This document shows positions 50,936 through 60,116 of a DNA stretch of 64,000 nt, in pieces. Below the pieces are notes generated by a model, which ran no database searches, was not told the DNA's origin, and saw only the letters and a program-made list of their open reading frames with translations. The stretch comes from an uncultured Lachnospiraceae bacterium. GTDB lineage: Bacteria > Bacillota > Clostridia > Lachnospirales > Lachnospiraceae. Both the position numbers and the translations under genes were made by a program. Position 1 is the first letter of the stretch. Every line of letters starts with the position of its first letter. The stretch covers positions 1 to 64,000 of the forward strand of contig CAJUJL010000014.1 in the NCBI GenBank assembly GCA_910586725.1, given 5' to 3'.

Positions 50936-51280
50936 ATGGAAGCAAAGCTGAAACAGGCGTATCTCTATGATTTTTATGGGGAATTGTTGAATTCGCATCA
51001 GAGAAAAGTTTATGAAGATTTTTATTTTAATGATTTGTCTCTGGGAGAAATCGCCGAGGAGGAGGGCATCAGCCGCCAGGGCGTGCATGATCTGGTAAAA
51101 AGGTCTTCCAGGGCGCTGGAAGGCTATGAACAGAAGCTTCATCTGGTGGATAAGTTCCTGTATATCAGAGATAAGGTAGGAGAGATTCAGCGTTTGGCAC
51201 GTTCTTATGACCAGAAGAATCAGCAGGAGATTAAAACTGAAATTGAGAAAATTTCCAATGAAATATTAGAGGGATTATAA
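50936..51280 (+). CDS. ylxM: YlxM/p13 family SRP-associated DNA-binding protein
   Basis: A 114-residue UPF0122 protein with a sigma-region-4-like helix-turn-helix: LLNSHQRKVYEDFYFNDLSL, IAEEEGISRQGVHDLVKRSS. In Firmicutes it is encoded just before ffh and its Streptococcus relative modulates SRP activity. AAGGTGA precedes the ATG at 50936. It ends one base before ffh begins. Confidence 0.93.
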   Translation: MEAKLKQAYLYDFYGELLNSHQRKVYEDFYFNDLSLGEIAEEEGISRQGVHDLVKRSSRALEGYEQKLHLVDKFLYIRDKVGEIQRLARSYDQKNQQEIKTEIEKISNEILEGL

Positions 51281-51281
51281 T

Positions 51282-52631
51282 ATGGCATTTGACAGTCTGT
51301 CCGAAAAATTACAGAATGTATTTAAAAATTTAAGAAGCAAAGGAAGATTAACCGAAGAAGACGTTAAGTCTGCCTTGAAAGAAGTTAAGATGGCATTGCT
51401 GGAAGCAGATGTGAATTTTCGTGTAGTGAAGCAGTTTGTCAAGAAGATTCAGGAGAGGGCAATTGGCCAGGATGTCATGAATGGATTAAATCCGGGTCAG
51501 ATGGTAATCAAAATCGTAAATGAGGAAATGGTTTCCTTGATGGGTTCCGAGACGACGGAGATTGCCCTGAAATCCGGCGGTGAAATTACAGTCATTATGA
51601 TGGCGGGCCTACAGGGCGCCGGCAAGACGACTACGACGGCCAAAATAGCCGGAAAGCTGAAACAGAAGGGCAAAAAGCCCCTGCTAGCCGCCTGTGACAT
51701 ATATCGTCCCGCCGCTATTGACCAGTTGAAAATCAACGGGGAAAAACAGGGCGTGGAAGTGTTTTCCATGGGAGACAAAAACAGTCCGGTGGATATTGCA
51801 AAGGCGGCCATAGAGCATGCGCAGAAGAGCAATTTAAATGTTGTGATTCTGGATACGGCAGGGCGTCTTCATGTGGATGAAGAAATGATGCATGAACTCT
51901 CTTCGATCAAAGAAGCGGTGGAGATAACACAGACGATATTGGTCGTGGATTCTATGACAGGGCAGGACGCCGTAAATGTTGCCAGCATGTTTGATGAAAA
52001 AATTGGCATAGACGGCGTTATTCTGACCAAACTGGATGGTGATACGCGAGGGGGAGCGGCGCTTTCCATTCGCGCAGTAACCGGAAAGCCGATTCTTTAT
52101 GCTGGTATGGGTGAGAAGCTTTCCGATCTGGAGCAGTTTTATCCGGACCGCATGGCGTCCCGTATCCTGGGCATGGGAGACGTGCTGACCATGATTGAAA
52201 AGGCGCAGGAAGCCATTGATGAAGAGGAAGCCAGAAAACTGGAGCAGAAGATGAAGAAAGCGGAGTTTGACTTCGAAGATTATTTAAGCTCCATGAATCA
52301 GATGAAAAAGATGGGAGGGCTTACCAGCATCCTTGGCATGATGCCGGGCATGGGCGGCATGAAGATGCCGGAAATAGACGAATCCGAAGCGGAAAAAGGC
52401 ATGAAGCGGACGGAATCGATTATTTATTCCATGACGCCGGAGGAGCGCCGCAATCCGTCTTTGCTCAATCCAAGCCGGAAGCGCAGAATTGCAAACGGCG
52501 CGGGGGTTGATATATCCGAAGTGAACCGTCTGGTCAAGCAGTTTGAACAGGCGCGCAAGATGATGAAGCAGATGCCCGGCATGATGGGAGGCAAACGCGG
52601 TAAAAGAGGAAGGTTTAAACTTCCGTTTTAA
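51282..52631 (+). CDS. ffh: Signal recognition particle protein Ffh
   Basis: A 449-residue SRP GTPase that binds signal sequences and SRP RNA. N domain (1-90), G domain with G1 AGLQGAGKTTTTAKIA, G3 DTAGRLHVDEEM, G4 TKLDGDTRGG, and the methionine-rich M domain from about 325 (MKKMGGLTSILGMMPGMGG, MTPEERRNPSLLNPSRKRRI). A basic glycine-rich tail ends the protein. SRP RNA is not in this window. Confidence 0.97.
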   Translation: MAFDSLSEKLQNVFKNLRSKGRLTEEDVKSALKEVKMALLEADVNFRVVKQFVKKIQERAIGQDVMNGLNPGQMVIKIVNEEMVSLMGSETTEIALKSGGEITVIMMAGLQGAGKTTTTAKIAGKLKQKGKKPLLAACDIYRPAAIDQLKINGEKQGVEVFSMGDKNSPVDIAKAAIEHAQKSNLNVVILDTAGRLHVDEEMMHELSSIKEAVEITQTILVVDSMTGQDAVNVASMFDEKIGIDGVILTKLDGDTRGGAALSIRAVTGKPILYAGMGEKLSDLEQFYPDRMASRILGMGDVLTMIEKAQEAIDEEEARKLEQKMKKAEFDFEDYLSSMNQMKKMGGLTSILGMMPGMGGMKMPEIDESEAEKGMKRTESIIYSMTPEERRNPSLLNPSRKRRIANGAGVDISEVNRLVKQFEQARKMMKQMPGMMGGKRGKRGRFKLPF

Positions 52632-52690
52632 AAGTGGGATTGAGGCAGAAATGCTTTGATTATAAAAAAATATTCAGGAGGTGAAGCGTC

Positions 52691-52936
52691 ATGGCAGTAA
52701 AAATCAGATTAAGAAGAATGGGAAAGAAGAAAGCTCCTTTCTATAGAATTATCGTAGCTGATTCCAGGTCTCCAAGAGACGGAAGATTCATTGAGGAAAT
52801 CGGAACTTATGATCCGACAAAAGATCCCAGTGAATATCGCGTAAATGAGGAATTGGCAAAGAAATGGTTAGCAAACGGAGCACAGCCGACAGATACGGTA
52901 AGCAGGATTTTCAAAGCGGCAGGAATTGAAAAATAA
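52691..52936 (+). CDS. rpsP: 30S ribosomal protein S16
   Basis: An 81-residue protein: AVKIRLRRMGKKKAPFYRII, then ADSRSPRDGRFIEEIGTYDP, family hallmark. AGGAGGTGA lies before the ATG. It follows ffh by 59 bases. Confidence 0.97.
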   Translation: MAVKIRLRRMGKKKAPFYRIIVADSRSPRDGRFIEEIGTYDPTKDPSEYRVNEELAKKWLANGAQPTDTVSRIFKAAGIEK

Positions 52937-52948
52937 GAGGTGATAGTG

Positions 52949-53179
52949 ATGAAAGAATTAGTGGAAGTAATTGCAAAATCACTGGTTGATTGCCCGGAAG
53001 AAGTTGCCGTCAGCGAGACGGAAACAGAAAAAGCCATCGTATTGGAGCTGCGGGTGGCGCAGTCCGATATGGGCAAGGTAATCGGCAAACAGGGACGCGT
53101 TGCGAAAGCAATTCGTTCCATTGTAAAAGCAGCAGCCTCAAAGGAAGAAAAGAAAGTCACTGTTGACATTGTGCAGTAA
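52949..53179 (+). CDS. khpA: KH-domain RNA-binding protein KhpA
   Basis: A 76-residue protein with a single KH domain (GKVIGKQGRVAKAIRSIVKA). With KhpB it binds many RNAs and influences cell length in Firmicutes. AGAGGTGA precedes ATG 52949. In most relatives rimM, trmD and rplS follow; here gpmI does. Confidence 0.93.
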   Translation: MKELVEVIAKSLVDCPEEVAVSETETEKAIVLELRVAQSDMGKVIGKQGRVAKAIRSIVKAAASKEEKKVTVDIVQ

Positions 53180-53198
53180 TGGCATATGGAGGTATGAT

Positions 53199-54740
53199 AT
53201 GAGTAAAAAACCGACGGTACTTATGATATTAGATGGTTTTGGATTGAATGACAAAACCGAAGGCAATGCCATAGCACAGGCAGAAACTCCTACGATTGAC
53301 AGATTAATGAAAGAATATCCTTTTGTAAACGGATATGCAAGCGGTCTGGCAGTTGGGCTTCCGGATGGTCAGATGGGCAATTCCGAGGTCGGACATTTAA
53401 ATATGGGAGCCGGAAGAATTGTATACCAGGAACTGACCAGAATTACCAAAGAAATCGAAGACGGCAGTTTCTTTCAGAATCCGGAGCTGCTAAAAGCGGT
53501 GGAAAATGTAAAGAAAAACGGATCAAACCTTCATTTTTACGGTTTGTTATCGGACGGTGGAGTTCACAGTCACAATACGCACCTGTATGGATTGCTGGAA
53601 TTGGCAAAAAGAGAAGGTGTGGAAAATGTTTATGTCCACTGTTTTCTGGATGGAAGGGACACATCGCCTACTTCCGGCAAGGGATTTATAGAAGCTCTGG
53701 AAGCAAAAATGAAAGAAATCGGCGTTGGTAAAATAGCGTCGATTTGCGGCCGCTATTATGTTATGGACCGGGATAACCGGTGGGATCGCGTGGAATCCGC
53801 ATATAAAATGCTTACTTTGGGTGAAGGCAGTACTGCGAACAGCGCAGAAGAGGCAATCAGCGCCTCCTATGCGGACGACAAAACAGATGAATTTGTTCTG
53901 CCAACCGTAATTTTAGAGAACGGCGCGCCGACTGCCACGATTCAGGATAAGGACAGCATTGTGTTTTTCAATTTCAGACCGGACCGTGCGAGAGAGATTA
54001 CAAGAACTTTTTGCGCGGACGAATTTGACGGATTTGACAGAGGACCCAGAAAGGACGTTACGTATGTCTGCTTCAGTGAATATGACGTGACGATTCCGAA
54101 TAAGAGCATTGCTTTTCAGAAGGTGGAATTAAAAAATACATTTGGACAATTTTTGGCGGCGCATGGCAAGACACAGGCAAGAATCGCGGAAACAGAGAAG
54201 TATGCGCATGTTACCTTTTTCTTTAACGGCGGCGTGGAAGAGCCAAACCCGGGAGAAGACCGGATTCTTGTGAATTCTCCCAAAGTAGCGACTTATGATT
54301 TGCAGCCTGAAATGAGCGCTCCCGCAGTGTGTGACAAGCTGGTGGAAGCTATAAAATCCGGTAAGTATGATGTTATTATCATCAATTTTGCAAATCCGGA
54401 CATGGTAGGGCATACCGGTGTACAGCAAGCGGCAGTGCAGGCGGTTGAAACGGTAGACCACTGTGTGAAACGGGCTGTGGACGCGCTGATAGAAGTGGAT
54501 GGACAGATGTTTATATGTGCGGATCATGGGAATGTGGAACAGCTGATTGACTATGAAAACGGTGGAAGTTTTACCGCGCACACAATCAATCCGGTTCCGT
54601 TTATGCTGATCAATTATGATCCGGATTACACATTGAAAGAAGGCGGTTGTCTGGCGGATATTGTTCCGACTCTGATTGAGATGATGGAAATGAAACAGCC
54701 GGAGGAAATGACCGGAAAATCCTTACTAATGAAAAAATAA
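53199..54740 (+). CDS. gpmI: 2,3-Bisphosphoglycerate-independent phosphoglycerate mutase
   Basis: A 513-residue manganese enzyme of the alkaline-phosphatase fold, interconverting 3- and 2-phosphoglycerate in glycolysis. The metal site is seen in LMILDGFG and CADHGNVEQ; the phospho-serine is in MGNSEVGHLNMGAGR; DGRDTSP and RYYVMDRDNRWDR bind substrate. GGAGG precedes ATG 53199. It follows khpA by 19 bases, so it would be co-transcribed with ffh-rpsP-khpA, an unusual place. Confidence 0.96.
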   Translation: MSKKPTVLMILDGFGLNDKTEGNAIAQAETPTIDRLMKEYPFVNGYASGLAVGLPDGQMGNSEVGHLNMGAGRIVYQELTRITKEIEDGSFFQNPELLKAVENVKKNGSNLHFYGLLSDGGVHSHNTHLYGLLELAKREGVENVYVHCFLDGRDTSPTSGKGFIEALEAKMKEIGVGKIASICGRYYVMDRDNRWDRVESAYKMLTLGEGSTANSAEEAISASYADDKTDEFVLPTVILENGAPTATIQDKDSIVFFNFRPDRAREITRTFCADEFDGFDRGPRKDVTYVCFSEYDVTIPNKSIAFQKVELKNTFGQFLAAHGKTQARIAETEKYAHVTFFFNGGVEEPNPGEDRILVNSPKVATYDLQPEMSAPAVCDKLVEAIKSGKYDVIIINFANPDMVGHTGVQQAAVQAVETVDHCVKRAVDALIEVDGQMFICADHGNVEQLIDYENGGSFTAHTINPVPFMLINYDPDYTLKEGGCLADIVPTLIEMMEMKQPEEMTGKSLLMKK

Positions 54741-54751
54741 TACAAACAAAG

Positions 54752-54849
54752 GGCTGTCGCATAATGGCCGTTGTATACAGGATATGATAATTAAGCCGCA
54801 GGGGTTTACAGCATACCGTATATGAGCCGCGTCGTGCGACAGTCTATTT
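54752..54849 (+). repeat. Palindromic intergenic element, likely terminator
   Basis: GGCTGTCGCA starting at 54752 pairs with TGCGACAGTC at 54835-54844, followed by TATTTTTAT. The 70-base interior forms further partial pairs (GGC 54766-54768 with GCC 54826-54828; GTATAC with GTATAT) and contains ATACAGGATAT (54775-54785), also present in the palindrome at 7748-7839. The rest of the gap to asp23 (54850-55001) is AT-rich with no gene. Confidence 0.6.
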
Positions 54850-55001
54850 TTATAGAAAAAATCTAACTGGAAAAATATTCAGAAAATGATTGATGATATA
54901 GAAAGAAGCGGTTATACTATTATAAGATGTTGTAATTTCTGGTTTTCAAATGAAAGATAGTTTGTTATAATACTGTTAAATATCACTTAGGAGGCATTCG
55001 T

Positions 55002-55379
55002 ATGGCTGAGGATAGAAAGGGATTTAAAATTAAAGAAGATAAATTAGGCGATGTTAAAATTGCGGACGAGGTAGTTGCGATTATTGCCGGACTTGCATCT
55101 ACGGAAGTGGAAGGCGTAAGCTCCATGGCGGGAAATATTACAAACGAGCTGGTCAGCAAACTGGGAATGAAGAATCTTTCCAAAGGAATCCGGGTAGATG
55201 TAAAAGAAGGCGTTGTACGGGTAGACGTTGCGCTGAATATTGCATATGGATATGCAATTTTAGATGTTTCATCCAAAGTTCAGGAAAAGGTTAAGACAGC
55301 GATTGAGAATATGACAGGGTTAGAGGTGTCCGGCGTAAATGTCAGAATTGCCAGTGTTGACATGGGGAAGAATAAATAA
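55002..55379 (+). CDS. Asp23/Gls24 family envelope stress protein
   Basis: A 125-residue protein: KIADEVVAIIAGLASTEVEG at residues 20-40 and VKEGVVRVDVALNIAYGYAI, the family core. Asp23 proteins sit under the membrane and are linked to cell-wall stress. Its position just before nusB is typical of Clostridia. GGAGG lies nine bases before the ATG. A terminator follows before nusB. Confidence 0.93.
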   Translation: MAEDRKGFKIKEDKLGDVKIADEVVAIIAGLASTEVEGVSSMAGNITNELVSKLGMKNLSKGIRVDVKEGVVRVDVALNIAYGYAILDVSSKVQEKVKTAIENMTGLEVSGVNVRIASVDMGKNK

Positions 55380-55405
55380 AGGATGTCATTTGGCATCCTT
55401 TTTTC
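55378..55405 (+). terminator. Terminator after asp23
   Basis: AAAGGATG at 55378-55385 pairs with CATCCTTT at 55394-55401, followed by T-run. Confidence 0.85.
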
Positions 55406-55442
55406 AATAAAAGGAAATGTTCTACAAGAAAGGAAAAGTCAG

Positions 55443-55829
55443 ATGTCAAGAAGAGAAATCAGAGAACATATATTTCAGATTTTGTTCCGTATTGAATTTC
55501 ATCAGGAAGAGGATTTGCCCGAACAGCTTTTGTATGAGAACGCGGAAGCCGGAGAAGAAGACGCCGCATATATTCAGCAAAAGATTCAGGCGGTCGCGGA
55601 GAAAAAAGAGGAAATTGATGAAATGATCAATGCAATAGCCAGGGGGTGGAAGACGACGAGGATGGGGAAAGTAGATCTGACATTGATCCGCCTTGGCGTT
55701 TATGAAATGAAATTTGACGATGAGATTCCCACCGGAGTAGCAATCAATGAGGCGGTAGAATTGGCAAAGAAATATGGGACAGACGGTTCGTCTTCCTTTG
55801 TAAACGGCATTCTGGCTAAACTGGTATGA
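55443..55829 (+). CDS. nusB: Transcription antitermination protein NusB
   Basis: A 128-residue all-helical protein: SRREIREHIFQILFRIEF at the start, RMGKVDLTLIRLGVYEM and TGVAINEAVELAKKYGTDGSSSFVNGIL at the end. It binds boxA RNA with S10 during rRNA transcription. ATG 55443 follows AAAGGA. It overlaps xseA by four bases (ATGA). Confidence 0.95.
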   Translation: MSRREIREHIFQILFRIEFHQEEDLPEQLLYENAEAGEEDAAYIQQKIQAVAEKKEEIDEMINAIARGWKTTRMGKVDLTLIRLGVYEMKFDDEIPTGVAINEAVELAKKYGTDGSSSFVNGILAKLV

Positions 55830-57049
55830 AAAAACATGCGTATACGGTCAGCCAGGTGAATGATTACATCGGCAGAATGTTTGCCCAGGATTTTATGCTT
55901 CGCAGTATCTGTATCAAAGGCGAAGTATCAAACTGTAAATATCATTCATCCGGTCATATCTATTTTACAATAAAAGATGAAAAAGCGGCGATTTCCGCCG
56001 TTATGTTTGCCGGCAGCCGAAGTGGGCTTTCTTTTCGGATGCAGGAAGGCGACAAAGTTCTTGTTACCGGTTCCATTCAGGTTTTTGAGAGGGAAGGGCG
56101 GTATCAGATTTACGCGAAAGAGATACAAAATGACGGCGCAGGAAGTCTTTTTCTGAAATTTGAGGCGCTGAAGCAGGAGCTTTATGAGATGGGGATGTTT
56201 GCGGACGAATACAAAAAACCCATTCCCAAATACATCCATACGCTTGGAATTGTCACGGCGCCTACCGGAGCTGCGGTGCAGGATATACGCAATATAGCGG
56301 GGCGAAGGAATCCTTACGTACAGTTGGTTTTGTATCCTGCAAAGGTGCAGGGGGAAGGCGCGGCAGAGAGCATCGTAAAGGGCATTCAGACATTGGACGC
56401 CATGAAACCGGACATTATAATCGTGGGAAGGGGCGGGGGTTCCATTGAAGATTTATGGGCGTTTAACGAAGAAATCGTAGCGAGGGCTATTTTTGAATGC
56501 CAGACGCCTGTCATTTCCGCCGTAGGGCATGAGACAGATACGACGATTGCAGATTTTGTGGCGGATCTGCGCGCTCCAACGCCTTCGGCGGGCGCGGAGC
56601 TTGCAGTTTATGATATATTTGAATTGTATGACGAATTGGAGATGTATCATCGGCAATTGCGGCATTTTATGACATGGAAGAAAGATGCGGCAGTCAGCCG
56701 ATATGAAAATTTCAAAACGCTTTTGCAGATGAAGAGTCCGCAGAACAGTCTGAATGAGAAAAAGCAGTATGCGGCCAATTTGGAAGAAAAGCTGCAAAAA
56801 GAGCTGCAGCAAAAAATAACAGAAGCAAGATACCGGATGGGCATGCTTGCCGGGCGTTTTGAGGGGGTGTCTCCGGTCAGGAAGTTAAGCCAGGGACTGG
56901 CGTTTGTGACGGATGTCCACGATAAGCGCATTAGCGCGGCCGCTGGCGTAAATATTGGCGATGAGATCCGGATCCGGTTGCAGGATGGTTTGATAACAGC
57001 GGATGTAGTGCGTATTGTTCCTGTGGAAAACATGCAGAATGAAAGGTAA
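55826..57049 (+). CDS. xseA: Exodeoxyribonuclease VII large subunit
   Basis: A 407-residue subunit with an N-terminal OB fold (VSQVNDYIGRMFAQDFML, VKGEVSNCKYHSSGHIYFT-like), catalytic region GRGGGSIEDLWAFNEEIVAR, VISAVGHETDTTIADFVADL and a C-terminal coiled coil. With XseB it degrades single-stranded DNA from both ends. Starts within the nusB stop. Confidence 0.96.
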   Translation: MKKHAYTVSQVNDYIGRMFAQDFMLRSICIKGEVSNCKYHSSGHIYFTIKDEKAAISAVMFAGSRSGLSFRMQEGDKVLVTGSIQVFEREGRYQIYAKEIQNDGAGSLFLKFEALKQELYEMGMFADEYKKPIPKYIHTLGIVTAPTGAAVQDIRNIAGRRNPYVQLVLYPAKVQGEGAAESIVKGIQTLDAMKPDIIIVGRGGGSIEDLWAFNEEIVARAIFECQTPVISAVGHETDTTIADFVADLRAPTPSAGAELAVYDIFELYDELEMYHRQLRHFMTWKKDAAVSRYENFKTLLQMKSPQNSLNEKKQYAANLEEKLQKELQQKITEARYRMGMLAGRFEGVSPVRKLSQGLAFVTDVHDKRISAAAGVNIGDEIRIRLQDGLITADVVRIVPVENMQNER

Positions 57050-57053
57050 AGAT

Positions 57054-57266
57054 ATGGCAAAAGGGAAAGAATCCGGTTTGGAGGAACTGTTTAAGGAAAT
57101 CGAGGATATTTTAGCGAAAATGGAAGATAAAGATATATCACTGGAACGTTCTTTTTTATTGTATGAGGAAGGAATGAAAAAATTAAAACGGTGCAGTGAG
57201 AAAATTGATCAGGTAGAGAAGAAAATGCTTGTGATCAGCGAGCAGGGAACGCTGGAAGAATTTTAA
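57054..57266 (+). CDS. xseB: Exodeoxyribonuclease VII small subunit
   Basis: A 70-residue helical hairpin: LEELFKEIEDILAKMEDKDI, LERSFLLYEEGMKKLKRCSE, family typical. ATG 57054 has AAAGG seven bases upstream; an earlier in-frame ATG at 57039 overlaps xseA. Confidence 0.93.
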   Translation: MAKGKESGLEELFKEIEDILAKMEDKDISLERSFLLYEEGMKKLKRCSEKIDQVEKKMLVISEQGTLEEF

Positions 57267-57294
57267 ACGAACAAATAAAGCAGAGGTGCGGCGC

Positions 57295-58185
57295 ATGGAT
57301 ATACAAAAAGAAATTGCAGTCAGGGTTTCGGAGATAGAGGCGATGTTAAAACAGTATCTGCCTCAGGAAAAGGGTTACCAGAAAACTGTTTTAGAGGCGA
57401 TGAATTACAGCATATTGGCGGGCGGCAAACGTCTGCGTCCAATGCTTATGATTGAGACTTACCGGTTGTTTGGCGGAACTTCCCGCATTGTGGAACCGTT
57501 TGCCGCGGCGATTGAAATGATTCATACGTATTCTCTGGTTCACGATGATCTTCCGGCTATGGATAATGACGCGTACCGCAGGGGGAAAAAGACAACGCAT
57601 GCCGTCTATGGAGAGGCCATGGGAATTTTGGCGGGGGATGCGCTTTTGAATTATGCGTATGAGACGGCGTCAAGGGCATTTTCCATGGAACAGGACAACC
57701 CCAATTTGGGCAGAGCGTTTCAGATTCTGGCGGAGAAAGCGGGAGTTTACGGCATGGTAGGCGGGCAGACGGCAGATATAGAGTCTGAAGATGAACCGGA
57801 AATTACCAGGGAGAAATTGAATTTTATTTATCGTATGAAGACGGGGGCCCTGTTAGAAGCCGCGATGAAAACGGGGGCGGTTCTGGCGGGTGCGTCCAGG
57901 CATGAGCAGCAGATGATGGAGAAGGCCGCTTTGGAAGTGGGACTTGCCTTTCAGATTCAGGATGATATTTTAGATATTACCGGCTCGTTTGAAGCGCTGG
58001 GAAAGCCGATTGGAAGCGATGCCAAAAACAAAAAAGCGACGTATGTTGCATTGGAAGGCATGGAGAAAGCAAAGCAAGACGCAGAAGAGCTTTTTTTGAG
58101 CGCAGTTGACATTGTGGAATCTTTTTCCGGTGAGAAATCCTTTTTGCCGGAATTATTACGATATTTGATACATCGGGAAAAATAG
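57295..58185 (+). CDS. ispA: Farnesyl diphosphate synthase (polyprenyl synthetase)
   Basis: A 296-residue prenyl transferase: GGKRLRPMLMIETYRLFGG, first aspartate motif HDDLPAMDNDAYRRGK, second motif QIQDDILDITGS. It builds farnesyl diphosphate from IPP and DMAPP made by the MEP pathway, started by dxs downstream. ATG 57295 follows AGAGG by eight bases. Confidence 0.95.
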   Translation: MDIQKEIAVRVSEIEAMLKQYLPQEKGYQKTVLEAMNYSILAGGKRLRPMLMIETYRLFGGTSRIVEPFAAAIEMIHTYSLVHDDLPAMDNDAYRRGKKTTHAVYGEAMGILAGDALLNYAYETASRAFSMEQDNPNLGRAFQILAEKAGVYGMVGGQTADIESEDEPEITREKLNFIYRMKTGALLEAAMKTGAVLAGASRHEQQMMEKAALEVGLAFQIQDDILDITGSFEALGKPIGSDAKNKKATYVALEGMEKAKQDAEELFLSAVDIVESFSGEKSFLPELLRYLIHREK

Positions 58186-58195
58186 AGGTGCCGGA

Positions 58196-60058
58196 ATGGT
58201 ATTGGAGAAAATAAAGCGGGAAAATGACATTAAAAATTTAAGCCGGTCGGAACTGCCGATTCTTGCAGATGAAATAAGGGAATTTCTGATTCAGAAAATT
58301 GCAGTTTCCGGAGGCCATCTTGCGTCCAATCTGGGAGTAGTGGAATTGACCATGGCTCTGCATCTTGCATTTGATTTACCGGAGGATAAAATTGTCTGGG
58401 ATGTCGGCCATCAGTCGTACACGCATAAAATATTGACCGGACGGCTGACCGGGTTTGACAAGCTGCGCAAATACGGCGGGATGAGCGGTTTTCCCAAAAG
58501 AAAAGAAAGCGATTGCGACTGTTTTGATACGGGGCACAGCTCCACTTCCATATCCGCCGGTTTGGGGTACGCGCTTGCAAGGCAGATCAAAGGGGAAGAC
58601 TATAAAGTAGTGTCGGTCATTGGAGACGGGGCTTTGACAGGCGGAATGGCCTATGAAGCGCTGAACAATGCTTCCCGGATCCGTACTAATTTTATGATTG
58701 TATTAAACGACAATAATATGTCGATTTCAGAGAACGTCGGCGGGCTTTCCAAATATCTGAATCATTTGCGCACTACGAAATCTTATCAGGAAATCAAGAC
58801 GGGGCTTGCAAATTCTTTAAGTAAAATTCCACTTTGCGGAGAAAGCATTGTTACACGCATCCGTAAGACCAAAAGCGGCATCAAGCAGCTTCTGGTTCCC
58901 GGCATGCTTTTTGAAAATATGGGGATTATGTACCTTGGACCGGTGGACGGGCACGATATACTCGGGCTTGTCAGGGTTTTTCGCGAAGCGGCAAAATTTC
59001 AGGGACCTGTTTTGGTGCATGTGATTACAAAGAAGGGAAAAGGTTACCTTCCGGCGGAGCGTCATCCGGCAAGATTTCATGGGACGGAGCCGTTTGATAT
59101 TGAGACGGGGCTTCCGCTGAAGAAACGCGTGAAGGCGAATTATACGGATATTTTTTCTACGGTGATGAGAAAGCTGGGAGATCGGAATGAAAATATCGTG
59201 GCCGTTACGGCCGCGATGGCAGACGGGACAGGCTTAAAGAGGTTTCACAACATGTTTCCGGATCGTTTTTTTGATGTGGGAATCGCGGAGGAACACGCCG
59301 TTACATTTGCGGCCGGTCTGGCTGCGGCCGGCCTTAAGCCGGTTGTGGCGGTATATTCCTCTTTTCTGCAAAGAGCTTACGATCAGGTTTTGCATGACGT
59401 CTGCATCCAGAATCTGCCGGTTATTTTTGCAATTGACCGGGCCGGGCTTGTGGGAAGCGACGGGGAAACGCATCAGGGGATTTTTGACATTTCTTATCTG
59501 TCCGGTATTCCCAATATGACGATTCTGGCGCCGAAAAATAAATGGGAGCTTTCCGATATGGTGAAATTTGCAGTGGATTTTCCATCACCGATTGCGATTC
59601 GCTATCCCAGAGGAGAGGCTTACGACGGATTAAAAGAATTTCGCGCGCCGGTTGTATACGGCAAAAGCGAAGTGATCTATGAGGAAACGGAAACGGCTCT
59701 TCTTGCGCTTGGCAGCATGGTAAAAACAGCGGAAGCCGTTCGGGCCGGACTGCACGAAAGAGGTTATAGCGCCACGCTGATTAACGCCCGTTTTGCAAAG
59801 CCGCTGGATGAAGAACTGATTTTATCGCTGGCGGAAAATCACAAATTGCTTGTGACGCTGGAAGAAAATGTTATCAACGGAGGCTTTGGAGAGCACGTTA
59901 CGAAATTATTATCGGACAGAAAAGCAGAATGCAATGTTATCAATATTGCAATTTTAGATGATTACGTGGAACATGGAAATGTGGATATTTTACGCAGAGA
60001 GCTGAAAATAGACGCGGATTCGATTATTGAGAGAATTATTCGGGAATATACCTTATAG
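58196..60058 (+). CDS. dxs: 1-Deoxy-D-xylulose-5-phosphate synthase
   Basis: A 620-residue thiamine diphosphate enzyme, first step of the MEP isoprenoid pathway, joining pyruvate and glyceraldehyde 3-phosphate. Motifs: GGHLASNLGVVELTMALH, ThDP/metal motif GDGALTGGMAYEALNNA with LNDNNMSISENVGG, DVGIAEEHAVTFAAGLA with the catalytic glutamate, and DRAGLVGSDGETHQG. Ten bases after ispA. Confidence 0.97.
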   Translation: MVLEKIKRENDIKNLSRSELPILADEIREFLIQKIAVSGGHLASNLGVVELTMALHLAFDLPEDKIVWDVGHQSYTHKILTGRLTGFDKLRKYGGMSGFPKRKESDCDCFDTGHSSTSISAGLGYALARQIKGEDYKVVSVIGDGALTGGMAYEALNNASRIRTNFMIVLNDNNMSISENVGGLSKYLNHLRTTKSYQEIKTGLANSLSKIPLCGESIVTRIRKTKSGIKQLLVPGMLFENMGIMYLGPVDGHDILGLVRVFREAAKFQGPVLVHVITKKGKGYLPAERHPARFHGTEPFDIETGLPLKKRVKANYTDIFSTVMRKLGDRNENIVAVTAAMADGTGLKRFHNMFPDRFFDVGIAEEHAVTFAAGLAAAGLKPVVAVYSSFLQRAYDQVLHDVCIQNLPVIFAIDRAGLVGSDGETHQGIFDISYLSGIPNMTILAPKNKWELSDMVKFAVDFPSPIAIRYPRGEAYDGLKEFRAPVVYGKSEVIYEETETALLALGSMVKTAEAVRAGLHERGYSATLINARFAKPLDEELILSLAENHKLLVTLEENVINGGFGEHVTKLLSDRKAECNVINIAILDDYVEHGNVDILRRELKIDADSIIERIIREYTL

Positions 60059-60116
60059 ATGGCCGGATGGCTGTATGAAAGAGTTTTAAATTATGAAAAC
60101 AGGACAGGAATGACGG

